Positions 44,078 through 53,454 of a stretch of 64,000 nt of DNA are shown piece after piece. The position numbers were made by a program, and so were the translations under genes. Where the stretch lies: positions 41,139 to 105,138 of the forward strand of contig JAQXDL010000014.1 of assembly GCA_029251375.1 (NCBI GenBank). Direction: 5' to 3'. The stretch is from Pseudomonadales bacterium (GTDB lineage: Bacteria > Pseudomonadota > Gammaproteobacteria > Pseudomonadales > Azotimanducaceae). Numbering within the stretch: position 1 is the first letter of the stretch; each line of letters begins with the position of its first letter. The notes under the pieces were generated by a model. It was given only the letters and a program-made list of their open reading frames with translations. It did no database searches and was not told the DNA's origin.

Positions 44078-45582
44078 TCTGGCTCAAAAATATCCTCAGC
44101 AATTACCTGCGCTTTTTTACGGCTTTAGCGGTTATGGCTGTCTTAACACCGATAATCATTCAGCATATCGGTGTTGAGAGCTATGGCACATGGGTAATTG
44201 TCTATGCCTTGATTGGCATCGTCAGTTTGTCGGATTTAGGCTTCGCCACCGCGGCGATCAAGTTTCTTGCGGAAGCGCAAACCAACAATAATGATTTAAG
44301 TCGAAATCAAATCACCGGTGCACTGGTGTTTGTTTACGCCTTCTTGACCCTGTTTTGTTTTTCGCTAGTACTGCTTATTTATATGCTGGAATTGACCCCG
44401 AGGGGCGATATATTCTTATTGTTGGGTGCTGCCAGTACGATAGTGATCGGCACTTCCGTGCACCGTGCAGCGCTGATTGCCAACGGTCAGCAGCATATAG
44501 TGAATTGGATTGCGATTGCCGGCACCTTGCTACAAGCCCTGCTAACCTATGAATTGCTGCAACAAGGATGGGACATTGAAGGCGTCGCTTTAAGTCATTT
44601 CGTTGGTACATCATTGCAAGCGCTTTGTTGTGTGCCGATTGCGAACCGACTAGCACGCATGACCACGGATTTTTCCAAAATAAAAGAATATGGCAAACAC
44701 ATTGCTAAGTTTTCCTGTTGGGCTTTGATTGCCAATACCAGCGTCATGATTATCCTGCGCGTTGACCCTTTGCTAATTGAACAACTCGCCTCGCTTGAAG
44801 CGGTGGCGGTTTTCGCGATTGCTCTAAAGATTGCCGAGCAGGCACTGTTGTTAAACAAACAATTTTCAAACGCCTTGTTACCGCTGGTTTCAAAAATACA
44901 GGGTGATGCACTGGAGAATGCCCGGGCGGAATTACTGGTCTACTCGACACGTTATCTGATCGTATTTGCTGCACCTTTTTTAGGTCTGCTGGCAATCAAT
45001 GGTGGCGACCTCATTTTTCTGTGGGTTGGCGCTGACTTCGTTGCTGCAAGTGATTCCCTCAGTCTGCTGGCCATTGCAGCCTTGTTTTCAACCATGCAAT
45101 TCAATGCGGCGAACATCAATGGTATGTCAGGTCACCCCCACTGGGTTGGACTATCAATGCTGCTGTCTGCCATTGTTAAAATCGTCTTGAGTCTTTATTT
45201 CATCTCGCTTTACGGCATTGTTGGTGCAGCGATTGGCACATTGATCGCAAGTGTTACATGCGAGTTCACAATCAATGTTTACAAGTCATGCAAAATCACG
45301 GCGGTTAGCATATTTACTTTCTTTCGACGTTCATTGCTGCCAGGCATTTTGTGTGCGATCCCCTGTTTGTATCTCGCTTCTGTTGATGAGGTTAGTGCAA
45401 GCGTTTTGGACCTATTTGTTATGAACGTTCTGTATGGAAGCGCGGCTGTATTGCTTTTTGTTTGCTTCTTTGTTGATGCAGCCGATCGTTCGTTCTTTGG
45501 AAAACTGCTACTAAATTCGGAGTCTCGCGATGCGAAAACTAATTCTGAAGTCTCTTCAAAATCTATATCGGCAACTCGTTGA
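44074..45582 (+). CDS. Polysaccharide flippase (Wzx/MATE-like)
   Basis: The 502-residue protein has about 12-14 hydrophobic helices and the Wzx opening pattern (LKNILSNYLRFFTALAVMAVLTPIIIQHIGVESYGTW, then LSDLGFATAAIKFLAEA). It should move lipid-linked repeats across the inner membrane. The start is GTG at 44074, overlapping the previous stop. Its 3' end overlaps the acyltransferase gene by 53 bases, unusual for this otherwise tightly but minimally overlapping operon. No obvious Wzy polymerase is seen in the window. Confidence 0.88.
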   Translation: MIWLKNILSNYLRFFTALAVMAVLTPIIIQHIGVESYGTWVIVYALIGIVSLSDLGFATAAIKFLAEAQTNNNDLSRNQITGALVFVYAFLTLFCFSLVLLIYMLELTPRGDIFLLLGAASTIVIGTSVHRAALIANGQQHIVNWIAIAGTLLQALLTYELLQQGWDIEGVALSHFVGTSLQALCCVPIANRLARMTTDFSKIKEYGKHIAKFSCWALIANTSVMIILRVDPLLIEQLASLEAVAVFAIALKIAEQALLLNKQFSNALLPLVSKIQGDALENARAELLVYSTRYLIVFAAPFLGLLAINGGDLIFLWVGADFVAASDSLSLLAIAALFSTMQFNAANINGMSGHPHWVGLSMLLSAIVKIVLSLYFISLYGIVGAAIGTLIASVTCEFTINVYKSCKITAVSIFTFFRRSLLPGILCAIPCLYLASVDEVSASVLDLFVMNVLYGSAAVLLFVCFFVDAADRSFFGKLLLNSESRDAKTNSEVSSKSISATR

Positions 45583-46201
45583 AATGAATCGGGTGACATC
45601 ACTATTCATGCGACGGCTAAAGCTGGCGAAGTTGGGCGAAAATCCGTCTATTAGCAACAACGTGCAATTTGAATATCCGGATCGCGTAAAGATTGGCAAC
45701 AATGTCACTGTCGCTGAGCAATGTATTATTCGAGCCAATACCGAGCTAACAGATGACTTGGGCAGCATAGTCGGCGTAGAGCTGGGCGACGGCACATCTA
45801 TTCGCGAGTTTTGTCTGCTAAACACAAATCAGGGTCGCATCAAAATTGGTGAGAGAAGCTGGTTAGGTGCGGCGGGACAAATCTATGGCAACGGTACTGT
45901 CACAATCGGGGATGACGTCTTGATTGGTGCGCAGTGTGTGATCAACACGGTTTCACATGAGTACGCTGACTTGAAGCGCCCTATAAATGATCAGGGTATC
46001 AACACAGCGCCGGTTGTCATTGGAAATAATGTTTGGATCGGTCTGGGATGTAAAATTCTTCAAGGTGTGACCATCGGCGAAGGCGCCATTATTGGTGCTA
46101 ACAGCTTAGTCACAAAAGATATCCCTGCCTTCAGCATTGCTTACGGCAGTCCTGCCACGGTAAAGAGTATTCGATCAGAAGCGAAGGTGTGTGCAGCATG
46201 A
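45530..46201 (+). CDS. Left-handed beta-helix acyltransferase (serine/maltose acetyltransferase-like)
   Basis: The 223-residue hexapeptide-repeat protein has KIGNNVTVAEQCII, VELGDGTSIREFCLL, VTIGDDVLIGAQCVINTVSHEY and the C-terminal IGNNVWIGLGCKILQGVTIGEGAIIGANSLVTKDIPAF signature, with the catalytic histidine in VSHEY. It probably acetylates the polymer or its precursor using acetyl-CoA. GGAG lies upstream of ATG 45530, inside the flippase gene. Confidence 0.9.
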   Translation: MRKLILKSLQNLYRQLVEMNRVTSLFMRRLKLAKLGENPSISNNVQFEYPDRVKIGNNVTVAEQCIIRANTELTDDLGSIVGVELGDGTSIREFCLLNTNQGRIKIGERSWLGAAGQIYGNGTVTIGDDVLIGAQCVINTVSHEYADLKRPINDQGINTAPVVIGNNVWIGLGCKILQGVTIGEGAIIGANSLVTKDIPAFSIAYGSPATVKSIRSEAKVCAA

Positions 46202-47418
46202 AGATTATTCATTGTCCGCGTCGCTTTACGCGTTCTTCATGGGGTGGCACGGAAACTTGTCTATTGAGCCTAGCTAAGATGCAGCGTGAAACTGGCCACG
46301 ATGTTCAGGTGATGTCGACCAAAGCACTAGACTGTGTTGCCGCTGAAATGGTTGAAGAAATCGATGTTCAAAGATTTGACTATTTTTACCCTTGGTTTGG
46401 TTTAACTAAAGATGTTCAGCGGTCGTTGGACAACAGCGGCGGTAACTTATTTTCAATGGGCTTGCTAAAAGGTTTGTTAGCCGAAAAAAATGTCGATGTA
46501 TTGCACGCACACTCGGGTAAGAGACTAGGTGGAATTGTTAGAACTGCCGCCAAATTAAAGAAAATCCCCTATGTCGTTTCGCTTCATGGTGGCCTATTTG
46601 ATGTGCCTGCTGTTATTTCTGAGGCAAGAAACGAACGCCAACAGGGCAAGCTCGAATGGGGTAAAGTTTTAGGCGCGGCAGTGGGTGCAAGACGCGTCTA
46701 CGAAGATGCTGCAGCCATATTTTGTCTGAGCGATAGTGAAAAGAAAGCCGCTGAGAAGCAGTTCCCGCACGCGCGCATTGAGTATTTGCCCAATGGTGTT
46801 GATGTGAACCGGTTCAAGAAAGCAACGCAAAACGACTTCCGGCAGCAGAGGGGAATTCCTGAATCCGCCAAGGTGATCTTGAGTTTGTCTCGAATTGATC
46901 CCCAAAAAAATCAGTTAAAGCTGGTTGATGCGTTACCTCACTTACTAAAAACCGTGCCAGAAGCACACTTGCTGGTCATTGGCCACATCACGGATCCTGC
47001 ATACCATCAAAGGCTGGTGCGCAGAATTGCGGATTTAGGTTTGCAAGCGAAGGTCACCATTATTGAGGGTATTGATTATTTCGACCCGCAACTGGTCGCT
47101 GCTTACAAAGCGTCCGATGTTTTTTGTCTCCCCTCCGTGCACGAACCCTTTGGTATTGTTGTTCTTGAAGCTTGGGCAGCTGGACTACCGGTAGTCGCTA
47201 GCGCTGTTGGCGGTATAGGCGACTTCACCCAGGACGGGATCGATATTCTTCACAGTGGTGATGACACGCCTAAGAGTTGGGCCCATAAAATAACCATGGC
47301 ACTGGAGCCAAATATCGCCGGGCATGTTCGAGCTTCAGCTTCGCTTCGCGTCACGCGCGAGTACGACTGGTCTGTTATCGGTCAACGTGTGACGAAGATT
47401 TACGAGGAGCTAAGATAA
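46198..47418 (+). CDS. Family 4 glycosyltransferase (first of three)
   Basis: The roughly 406-residue GT-B enzyme has an N-terminal acceptor domain (GGTETCLLSLAKMQRETGHDV). The C-terminal nucleotide-sugar domain has ILSLSRIDPQKNQ, FCLPSVHEPFGIVVLEAWAAGLPVVASAVGG and the retaining-GT4 E-x7-E pattern (EPFGIVVLE). I take ATG 46198, which overlaps the stop of the acyltransferase gene (ATGA), rather than the GTG at 46189. It should transfer one sugar of the repeat unit in the cytoplasm. Confidence 0.92.
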   Translation: MKIIHCPRRFTRSSWGGTETCLLSLAKMQRETGHDVQVMSTKALDCVAAEMVEEIDVQRFDYFYPWFGLTKDVQRSLDNSGGNLFSMGLLKGLLAEKNVDVLHAHSGKRLGGIVRTAAKLKKIPYVVSLHGGLFDVPAVISEARNERQQGKLEWGKVLGAAVGARRVYEDAAAIFCLSDSEKKAAEKQFPHARIEYLPNGVDVNRFKKATQNDFRQQRGIPESAKVILSLSRIDPQKNQLKLVDALPHLLKTVPEAHLLVIGHITDPAYHQRLVRRIADLGLQAKVTIIEGIDYFDPQLVAAYKASDVFCLPSVHEPFGIVVLEAWAAGLPVVASAVGGIGDFTQDGIDILHSGDDTPKSWAHKITMALEPNIAGHVRASASLRVTREYDWSVIGQRVTKIYEELR

Positions 47419-48593
47419 TGAAAATTCTTCACGTGCACGATCAGCCTCGATTTCAGGGCGGTGTTGAGCGCATTTTGTTTGATATGGCATCGAGCCTTCA
47501 GTGCCGAGGCGAGCAAGGTTTGCTTTTCACCGATGGCGGGTCTGACCCTGAATACTTCGAGCCATTCGATTGGCAGGGTATGTCCATCAACGAAGCAATA
47601 AGGCAATTTATGCCGGACGTGGCCATTATCCATAAGGTCAGTGATGCAGGTTTGATTGAGGAGGTGACGGCGCGTGTGCCGACCTTAATGTTTGTCCATG
47701 ATCACGATCTAACCTGTCCTCGTCGTCACAAATATACAATTGGTAGTAATGTACCCTGTGAAAAATCAGTCGGTATCGGCTGCATAACGAGTCTTTGCGT
47801 GGTTGAAAAAGCGCCGGTTGAAAACTTGATCCCTGTGCGGTTATTCGAAGGCTATAAGCGGCAACAGTTGCAACACCGTGCCAGTCGAGGTGCCGCAGGC
47901 TTTATTGTTGGTTCTCAGGCGATGCGTCAGGAACTGATTCAAAGCGGTATACCGGGGCAGAAAATATCGGTTCTAGCACCGATCCCGAAAAGTATTGCGG
48001 ACATTAAGCCGGTGCCATTATCGCAGGCTCAAGAAATTCTTTACGTCGGACAGGTCATACGCGGTAAAGGTGTTGATCTTCTAGTGAAAGCATTCAAGAA
48101 GATAAAATTAAACGCCAAGTTGACCATTGTCGGTAGTGGTAACCATCTGGATGAGTGCATGGCATTGTCAGAGCAACTCGGTATTGCAGATCGCGTTACC
48201 TTTCGTGGTTGGGTCAATCATACGGAACTCAATCAGTATTATGAGGCGGCGCAAATAGTCGCGGTTCCTTCTCGCTGGCCCGAGCCCTTTGGCATGGTAG
48301 GCGTTGAAGCAATGGCGCGGGGTAGACCTGTTGTGGCATTCAATACAGGTGGCATCGGTGACTGGTTACAGGATGGCGTGACGGGGCTGCTTTGTGAGCC
48401 TGGTGATACGCAGGCTATGGCGAATCAAATGCAAAGACTATTAATCGATGACAATGAGCGCATAGCGATGTCTCAGCAAGCGCGCCAGAGAGTTGTTGCC
48501 GAGTTTACCCATGAGGGTTTTATCAACGGAATATGTGAAGAAGTCAGGAGGGTTAGCAGTGAAAGTTCTCATCTCAGCATGTGCAGCCGATAA
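47418..48593 (+). CDS. Family 4 glycosyltransferase (second of three)
   Basis: The 391-residue GT-B enzyme has GGVERILFDMASSL, HDHDLTCPRRHKYTIG (a Cys-rich acceptor loop), LYVGQVIRGKGVDLLVKAF and VPSRWPEPFGMVGVEAMARGRPVVAFNTGG with the GT4 E-x7-E. GAGGAG precedes ATG 47418, which overlaps the previous TAA by one base. The NxCxxC-like cysteines around residues 97-125 are unusual for GT4 enzymes and may bind a metal. Confidence 0.9.
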   Translation: MKILHVHDQPRFQGGVERILFDMASSLQCRGEQGLLFTDGGSDPEYFEPFDWQGMSINEAIRQFMPDVAIIHKVSDAGLIEEVTARVPTLMFVHDHDLTCPRRHKYTIGSNVPCEKSVGIGCITSLCVVEKAPVENLIPVRLFEGYKRQQLQHRASRGAAGFIVGSQAMRQELIQSGIPGQKISVLAPIPKSIADIKPVPLSQAQEILYVGQVIRGKGVDLLVKAFKKIKLNAKLTIVGSGNHLDECMALSEQLGIADRVTFRGWVNHTELNQYYEAAQIVAVPSRWPEPFGMVGVEAMARGRPVVAFNTGGIGDWLQDGVTGLLCEPGDTQAMANQMQRLLIDDNERIAMSQQARQRVVAEFTHEGFINGICEEVRRVSSESSHLSMCSR

Positions 48594-49704
48594 TGGTCAA
48601 TCGGGCATAGGTCACTACATCGAGTCGATTGTTGAGAATCTCGCCAATGACCCCTCATCGCAGGAACATTATATCGTCTATGTCGAAGGCAGGGACGACT
48701 TCCTAGATGAAATTGATGATCGACGATTTCAGGTCAGAAAGTTGTCGCCGATGTTCTCCTCGGTGGCCGGCAATATTCTCTGGCACTTTCTATTGTTGCC
48801 TATTATCGCGCTTTGGTCGCGGGTCTCAGTTGTTGTTTTTCTTGCTGCCAATCGGCGTCTCGGATTCATACCGGGGGTTAGGACAATCGGTGTCGTACAC
48901 GATTTGTCACAGCTTCATATTGTCGGTAAATATGATCGATTTCGAACCTTTTATGTCCTAAAACTGCTGCCTATTTTGATGCGTCGTCTATCGCAAGTCA
49001 TCGCTGTGAGTCATTCCACTGCGAAAGACCTTCGATCTTTTGTCAAAGTGCCAGATACGAAGATTGCCGTTATCCACAACGGCGCGGATTTAAAGCGTTT
49101 CGCCTACCACGTACCTTTTTATAGCGACGTTCTGACGAAGTACGGCATTACCAAGCCCTATATTATCTACACGGCAAGACTCGAGTATCCCGGAAAGAAT
49201 CACGTGAAGTTAATTGAGGCGTTTTGCAAATTGCGAAAAACTTGCGATGTGCAATTGGTTCTGACGGGTGCGCAATGGAAAGGGTCCGAACCGATCCTGG
49301 AAAGAATTGCTGATTTAAATTTGGCTTCAGAAATCATCGTGACCGGGTTTGTACCGGCTGAAGAATTGCCCGTACTGGTCCAGCAGGCGGCGCTGTTCGC
49401 TTTTCCGAGTCTGTATGAAGGGTTTGGTATACCTTTGTTAGAGTCCATGGCTGCCGGCACGGCAGTGTGTGCGGCAAATGTTTCGAGTTTGCCTGAAGTG
49501 CTTGGCGATGCGGGTCTTTTGTTTGATCCGAACGACACTGAAGATATGGCACGAGTCATGCAGAGTATCTTGCAGAATGCGGAAATCCGAAGTGATTTAG
49601 TAGAAAAGGGCCATAAAAGGTCAGCAACTTTCACTTGGCAGCGTACGGTAAAGGCAATGAACGTCCTTATTCAAATGCCTTCTCCTTCGCTTAAAGTCGC
49701 ATAA
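48559..49704 (+). CDS. Family 4 glycosyltransferase (third of three)
   Basis: The 381-residue protein starts at GTG 48559 with a textbook AGGAGGG six bases upstream (48546-48552); the longer open frame from 48493 is out of keeping with the family. It has GQSGIGHYIESIVENL, TIGVVHDLSQLH, IIYTARLEYPGKNHVKLIEAF and FAFPSLYEGFGIPLLESMAAGTAVCAANVSSLPEVLGDA, which resembles mannosyl/rhamnosyl transferases of GT4. It overlaps the second GT4 gene by 35 bases. Confidence 0.9.
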   Translation: MKVLISACAADNGQSGIGHYIESIVENLANDPSSQEHYIVYVEGRDDFLDEIDDRRFQVRKLSPMFSSVAGNILWHFLLLPIIALWSRVSVVVFLAANRRLGFIPGVRTIGVVHDLSQLHIVGKYDRFRTFYVLKLLPILMRRLSQVIAVSHSTAKDLRSFVKVPDTKIAVIHNGADLKRFAYHVPFYSDVLTKYGITKPYIIYTARLEYPGKNHVKLIEAFCKLRKTCDVQLVLTGAQWKGSEPILERIADLNLASEIIVTGFVPAEELPVLVQQAALFAFPSLYEGFGIPLLESMAAGTAVCAANVSSLPEVLGDAGLLFDPNDTEDMARVMQSILQNAEIRSDLVEKGHKRSATFTWQRTVKAMNVLIQMPSPSLKVA

Positions 49705-49742
49705 ATTCGCAGCAACAACTAGCAAAGATCAGAGAGACGAGA

Positions 49743-51944
49743 GTGACAACTTCAGACAATCAAGTAGCGCACGATGACTCTTCCTTTAAAGAGCTCGCGT
49801 CACTATTTGATGACACGCCACAGGATACAGAGCTAAAGCTCGACCTTAAACGTCTGCTATGGGGTACCTGGCAGCGGCGTATTGCCATTTTGATGACAAC
49901 TTTTGTCAGTAGCCTCGTCGCCATCACTATTGCGATGCTCTTATTCGAGCCGACCTGGCAAGGGCAGACAACGTTGCTCAAAAAAGAGCAGCAAGATGAG
50001 TTCAGGGTAGGTCAACACGGTCTGCCATTTAAGCTACAGGAATATGCCTTCAAAACCCTGTTAGATACATTGATGCTTCCTGGCACACTCAAGCAAGCAA
50101 TGCAGCGAAGTGGCGTCAATATGCCGACGCAGGATTTTGTGAGTCTGGTGGATATAAGCCTGAACAAGGAGTCGAAAGCATTTACGATTAGCGTCCGATG
50201 GAACGATCCGGTGATGGCCGCTGGTTTGGCAAATAATCTCGCTGCTGCTTTTATAGATCGAAATAGAGATTTACGTAGGAACGAGATTGAAACGAGTCTG
50301 CTGAAATATCGCGATCGATTCGAATCGGCCAGTTACAAAGCAACAGCGATCGCCGAAGAACTTCGTGTGTTTGAAAGATCGAATAAAATTTCTGATATCG
50401 ACAAAGAAATGGCTGTCATGCTGGAAAAGCGTCAAGATGTTGAAATGGATATATCTGGACTGGATGCTGATTTTCGCGGTAAGTCTCAAGATATGGTTAG
50501 CCTAGAAAACAGCATCAACGCAGAGCCTGAGATGATAGTTCAGGCTTCTTATTACAGTAACCCTATGAAAAAGAATTTGTCTGATCTCGAGTGGAGGCTT
50601 GCACAGGCGAGAGGGCGATACACAGATGATAATCCGAAGGTTAAAGACCTGCTGGAGCGGATTGAAAAAATTGAGTCGATCATAGAAAAAGGTAAGGACG
50701 ACCAAACGCCCTCAGAAACTTATGCGGCGAATCCGGTTGTACAGGCCTTATCGGTCACGCAATACACAAGAGCCTCAGAAGTTTTGATGCTGCGCACACG
50801 ACTAGAGACATCGCGTGCGTTGTTGGTAGATTTTAATGCCCGCATCGACAGCCTATCCAAAATTAGAAAGCAACATGAAATACTTAGAAAGAAATTAGAC
50901 AGTGCTCAATCTTTACAAAGTGATTTGCGACAGCGAGTCGAATCACTGACAGTGTTGATGCAAGGCTCTCTAGGTGATTTTGAGCTTTTGGAAGCTGCTG
51001 CAGTACCCACGCAGCACCAGTCGAGTGGCAAGAAACTGTTTGTTGTGGCGATATTTGTGCTCGCCGCTGGTGCGTCAGTGCTTGGTGCTTTGTTACTCGA
51101 GTTCTTTAATGCTCGAATCCGCACAATGAAAGATTTGAGTTTTGCCGGCGACTTTACCATTACCGCAGAATTCGAAACCTGCTCTGACCCGGATATATCT
51201 TCGCAGTCCCAAGTTAGCCTAACGGCCATGCATTCGCGACGATTTGCTAACGACTTGCAGGTCGCAATGCATAAGTCGAATGCCAGCCGAATCGCATTTA
51301 CGAGTATCGAAGGTGATAGTGGTGCGACGACCGTGGCACGCAATACAGCAATCAGTATGAGTTCTAAGGATGAGTCGGTCACGCTGGTTGACGCAGATTT
51401 ACGTCAGAGCGCAAAGAACATCGAGATACAAGCGGTTCATCCAGATGATGACAACTTCCCCTCATTGCTCGAGTTATTAGAGGGTGATGCGATACCATCA
51501 GGGCCGAGGCGGCGCCTACAACTTGTACAAGCAGCAGCGCAGGAACAGCGTCAGGTTGAAAGCGTACTTCAAATTGGTGGTAAAGCCATGGCCCAGATTC
51601 GTCAGGGCATCGAGCGGTTGAGTGAATATACGTTTTATAATTTACCGCCCATCAAAGATGAAGAAGCGGCCTTCGAAGCGTTAAAGAACATTGGTAAAGC
51701 AATACTGGTCGTTCGATCCGGTAAGTCTTCTAAGAAAGAGATTGATAATTTTATAACACGAATGAACCATCATGGAATCGAAGTAGTGGCGGCGGTCATC
51801 GTTGATGTCCCTTACGAGTTAATGAGCAATGGTATGATCGAGCCTCTTAAGAACCTACAGTCAGATGTTATCAATTTCGCAAACTGGGGTGCGTCTTTCT
51901 ACAATCAGCGACTTAAGAAAAAGGAATTGTCGCTAAGCTCGTAA
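49743..51944 (+). CDS. Wzc-like chain-length protein with degenerate tyrosine-kinase domain
   Basis: The 733-residue protein has a Wzz domain with a membrane helix (RIAILMTTFVSSLVAITIAMLLF). A long coiled-coil periplasmic region follows (about 150-410) with a GNVR-like segment (NPKVKDLLERIEKIE). A second helix (LFVVAIFVLAAGASVLGALLLEF) precedes a BY-kinase-like cytoplasmic domain. The Walker A region reads EGDSGATTVA (residues about 521-530), where kinases have G-x-x-x-x-G-K-S/T; the lysine is Ala. The Walker A' segment VTLVDADLRQS is kept. There is no C-terminal tyrosine cluster. It probably still sets chain length but is unlikely to phosphorylate. GTG start; last gene of the operon; its stop codon lies inside a tandem repeat. 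Confidence 0.85.
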   Translation: MTTSDNQVAHDDSSFKELASLFDDTPQDTELKLDLKRLLWGTWQRRIAILMTTFVSSLVAITIAMLLFEPTWQGQTTLLKKEQQDEFRVGQHGLPFKLQEYAFKTLLDTLMLPGTLKQAMQRSGVNMPTQDFVSLVDISLNKESKAFTISVRWNDPVMAAGLANNLAAAFIDRNRDLRRNEIETSLLKYRDRFESASYKATAIAEELRVFERSNKISDIDKEMAVMLEKRQDVEMDISGLDADFRGKSQDMVSLENSINAEPEMIVQASYYSNPMKKNLSDLEWRLAQARGRYTDDNPKVKDLLERIEKIESIIEKGKDDQTPSETYAANPVVQALSVTQYTRASEVLMLRTRLETSRALLVDFNARIDSLSKIRKQHEILRKKLDSAQSLQSDLRQRVESLTVLMQGSLGDFELLEAAAVPTQHQSSGKKLFVVAIFVLAAGASVLGALLLEFFNARIRTMKDLSFAGDFTITAEFETCSDPDISSQSQVSLTAMHSRRFANDLQVAMHKSNASRIAFTSIEGDSGATTVARNTAISMSSKDESVTLVDADLRQSAKNIEIQAVHPDDDNFPSLLELLEGDAIPSGPRRRLQLVQAAAQEQRQVESVLQIGGKAMAQIRQGIERLSEYTFYNLPPIKDEEAAFEALKNIGKAILVVRSGKSSKKEIDNFITRMNHHGIEVVAAVIVDVPYELMSNGMIEPLKNLQSDVINFANWGASFYNQRLKKKELSLSS

Positions 51945-52002
51945 TGACAGCTCGTAATGACAGCTCTTAATGACAGGTTCTTAGTGACTAGCTCTTAATG
52001 AC
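51936..52002. repeat. Tandem array, five 13-14 bp units overlapping a stop codon
   Basis: AGCTCGTAATGAC (twice), AGCTCTTAATGAC, AGGTTCTTAGTGAC and TAGCTCTTAATGAC run consecutively. The Wzc-like stop TAA (51942-51944) is inside the first unit, so the last codons of the gene are part of the amplified unit. Each unit carries a TAA/TGA or TAG/TGA double stop. Confidence 0.9.
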
Positions 52003-52241
52003 AAGCCCCTAGTCCGCGCCAGTACTCACTATATTACGAGCTCTCCGTTTGACTCGCCTGATCTGGCATCTCTCTTCAGAATTTATCAACAGGGCTTTGC
52101 CGGAGACTAAAAACACGGGGGTTGAACCTTGCTCTTCAGGTCAGTGTGTTATCTGTTCACTTGGTAGTTCAAAAGATGCTACGTCAACATATGATTTGCT
52201 TGACCACCTGCACATCCATCCGTTTGTTACCAGATCTTGGT

Positions 52242-52508
52242 TTATTTTGAGTGGTTTATTCGAGGTTTATAGTCGCCCGCATGCTCTTGATTCATTTCTG
52301 TGACGATAAGTGCTCTGTTGTGCAACGTCCGTAACTTAGCTTGAGTTTTTAATCCTTTCTTATATTTCCTTTGCCATCGCTTTTTTCGGCTAAAGAAAAG
52401 CGTTATGTCAGCGCAGCAACCAAAGAAAAATGCCACGCTCCAACTCAGCAGCAAGTTGTCCGCAATAATTATCAATATGCCATTTGCGATGTATATCAGT
52501 TGTTGCAT
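52242..52508 (-). CDS. Small membrane protein, hypothetical
   Basis: This 88-residue frame has a strong GGAG site five bases before ATG 52508. It has one or two hydrophobic segments (QLIYIANGILIIIADNLLLSWSVAFFFGCC) and then a very basic tail (RKKRWQRKYKKGLKTQAKLR). I do not recognise a family. It follows another possible small gene after 61 bases, and the two may be expressed together. No convincing gene lies between the Wzc stop and this one on the other strand. Confidence 0.45.
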   Translation of the reverse strand: MQQLIYIANGILIIIADNLLLSWSVAFFFGCCADITLFFSRKKRWQRKYKKGLKTQAKLRTLHNRALIVTEMNQEHAGDYKPRINHSK

Positions 52509-52569
52509 AAATACTCCGGCGTAATTTGTCTGCGATCGCAGCGCTAGATCCGCACATGATGCTTTGACG

Positions 52570-52902
52570 TTAACGCCGATGAGCGACTTCTCTTGGCTTT
52601 TGTGTTTCTTCTCGCGGGAATTGTTTAACGGTCGATACTTTGTTCTGCCAGATTCTCCTCTCCTGCAGACGCCTGGCTTTTTCATGCTCAAATTCAGCAT
52701 TCTCGTGCTCAATTCTTTTGCTTTCATTCAGATAACTGATTTCAGACAAGGCACATTCGCGTCTGCGTTTTGGCGCATCGGCGGTATAGATAACAAGCCA
52801 TCGAGCTGTAGCAAACAAGCAAAAATAGAATGCCAAAGCGAACCACTCATTCTGACCAACGAACTGATAGGGGATTGCCAAATACATGATTAACGTGTCC
52901 AT
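52570..52902 (-). CDS. Small membrane protein with coiled-coil tail, hypothetical
   Basis: This 110-residue frame has a hydrophobic helix (EWFALAFYFCLFATARWLVIY). A charged, probably coiled-coil region rich in Glu/Arg follows (ECALSEISYLNESKRIEHENAEFEHEKARRLQERR). AGG lies seven bases before ATG 52902. The composition looks protein-like, but there is no family evidence, so this is a moderate call. Confidence 0.4.
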   Translation of the reverse strand: MDTLIMYLAIPYQFVGQNEWFALAFYFCLFATARWLVIYTADAPKRRRECALSEISYLNESKRIEHENAEFEHEKARRLQERRIWQNKVSTVKQFPREETQKPREVAHRR

Positions 52903-53003
52903 TGCGTAACCTGGATTTTTATATGTAATTAGTTCGACTGATTTACGCGTTGGATATCTCGTCTTTGGGAGCCAAAAAGCGGTCAGGGCTATTAAGGCCG
53001 CTG

Positions 53004-53130
53004 TGGTTGTTTTGATGGTGGTTGTTCTGATGGTAGTTGTTCTGATGATGGTCGTACCATGTTGGTCGTACCATGTTGGTTGTACCTGCAGTGGTTGTAC
53101 CTATGGCGGCCCTACCTACTGTGGTTGTTG
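53004..53130. repeat. Tandem array, about eight units of 14-15 bp
   Basis: TGGTTGTTTTGATGG, TGGTTGTTCTGATGG, TAGTTGTTCTGATGA, TGGTCGTACCATGT (twice exactly, 53049-53076) and TGGTTGTACCTGCAG are clear; the units after 53092 decay. Confidence 0.85.
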
Positions 53131-53369
53131 GCGTTTTGGAATCGATTAGCTTGCTGATCTAAAAGGTCAGATCACCGCTGAATTAAAGAGCGCTGGTTTG
53201 GCGATAAACGGGTTGTTATCTAAAAGGGCCTTATTGCACCCCTTCGATACAGAGGGCGAGCTACAGGTTGGATTTTCAATTTTTCAGCTATTTATATTAA
53301 CCGGCTACATTAATCAGATACCTTAGCGGTCTAAGGTGACTGTCTCTCTAAACTATTTTTGGTACTTGG

Positions 53370-53414
53370 TTAGGTGGGTTAGGTGGGTTACATGGGTTAC
53401 GAGTGTTACGAGAT
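53370..53414. repeat. Tandem array, five 9-bp units
   Basis: TTAGGTGGG (twice), TTACATGGG, TTACGAGTG and TTACGAGAT. It lies 41 bases beyond the stop codon of the receiver gene on the minus strand. Confidence 0.85.
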
Positions 53415-53454
53415 CTATGATGCCGCAAATAAGCGTTGAAACTCGTTCGACTTA

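Larger units (their letters stand above)
52903..53454. other. Gene-poor region carrying two repeat arrays
   Basis: Between the small membrane protein and the receiver gene there are 552 bases with no believable ORF. It holds a 14-15 bp array (53004-53130), a 9-bp array (53370-53414) and otherwise unremarkable sequence. A promoter for the small genes should be at its left end. Confidence 0.5.

Noticed and set aside
52049..52303. 84-codon plus-strand ORF after the Wzc gene
   Set aside because: It starts at a TTG without a ribosome site, overlaps a better minus-strand candidate and has no domain-like pattern.
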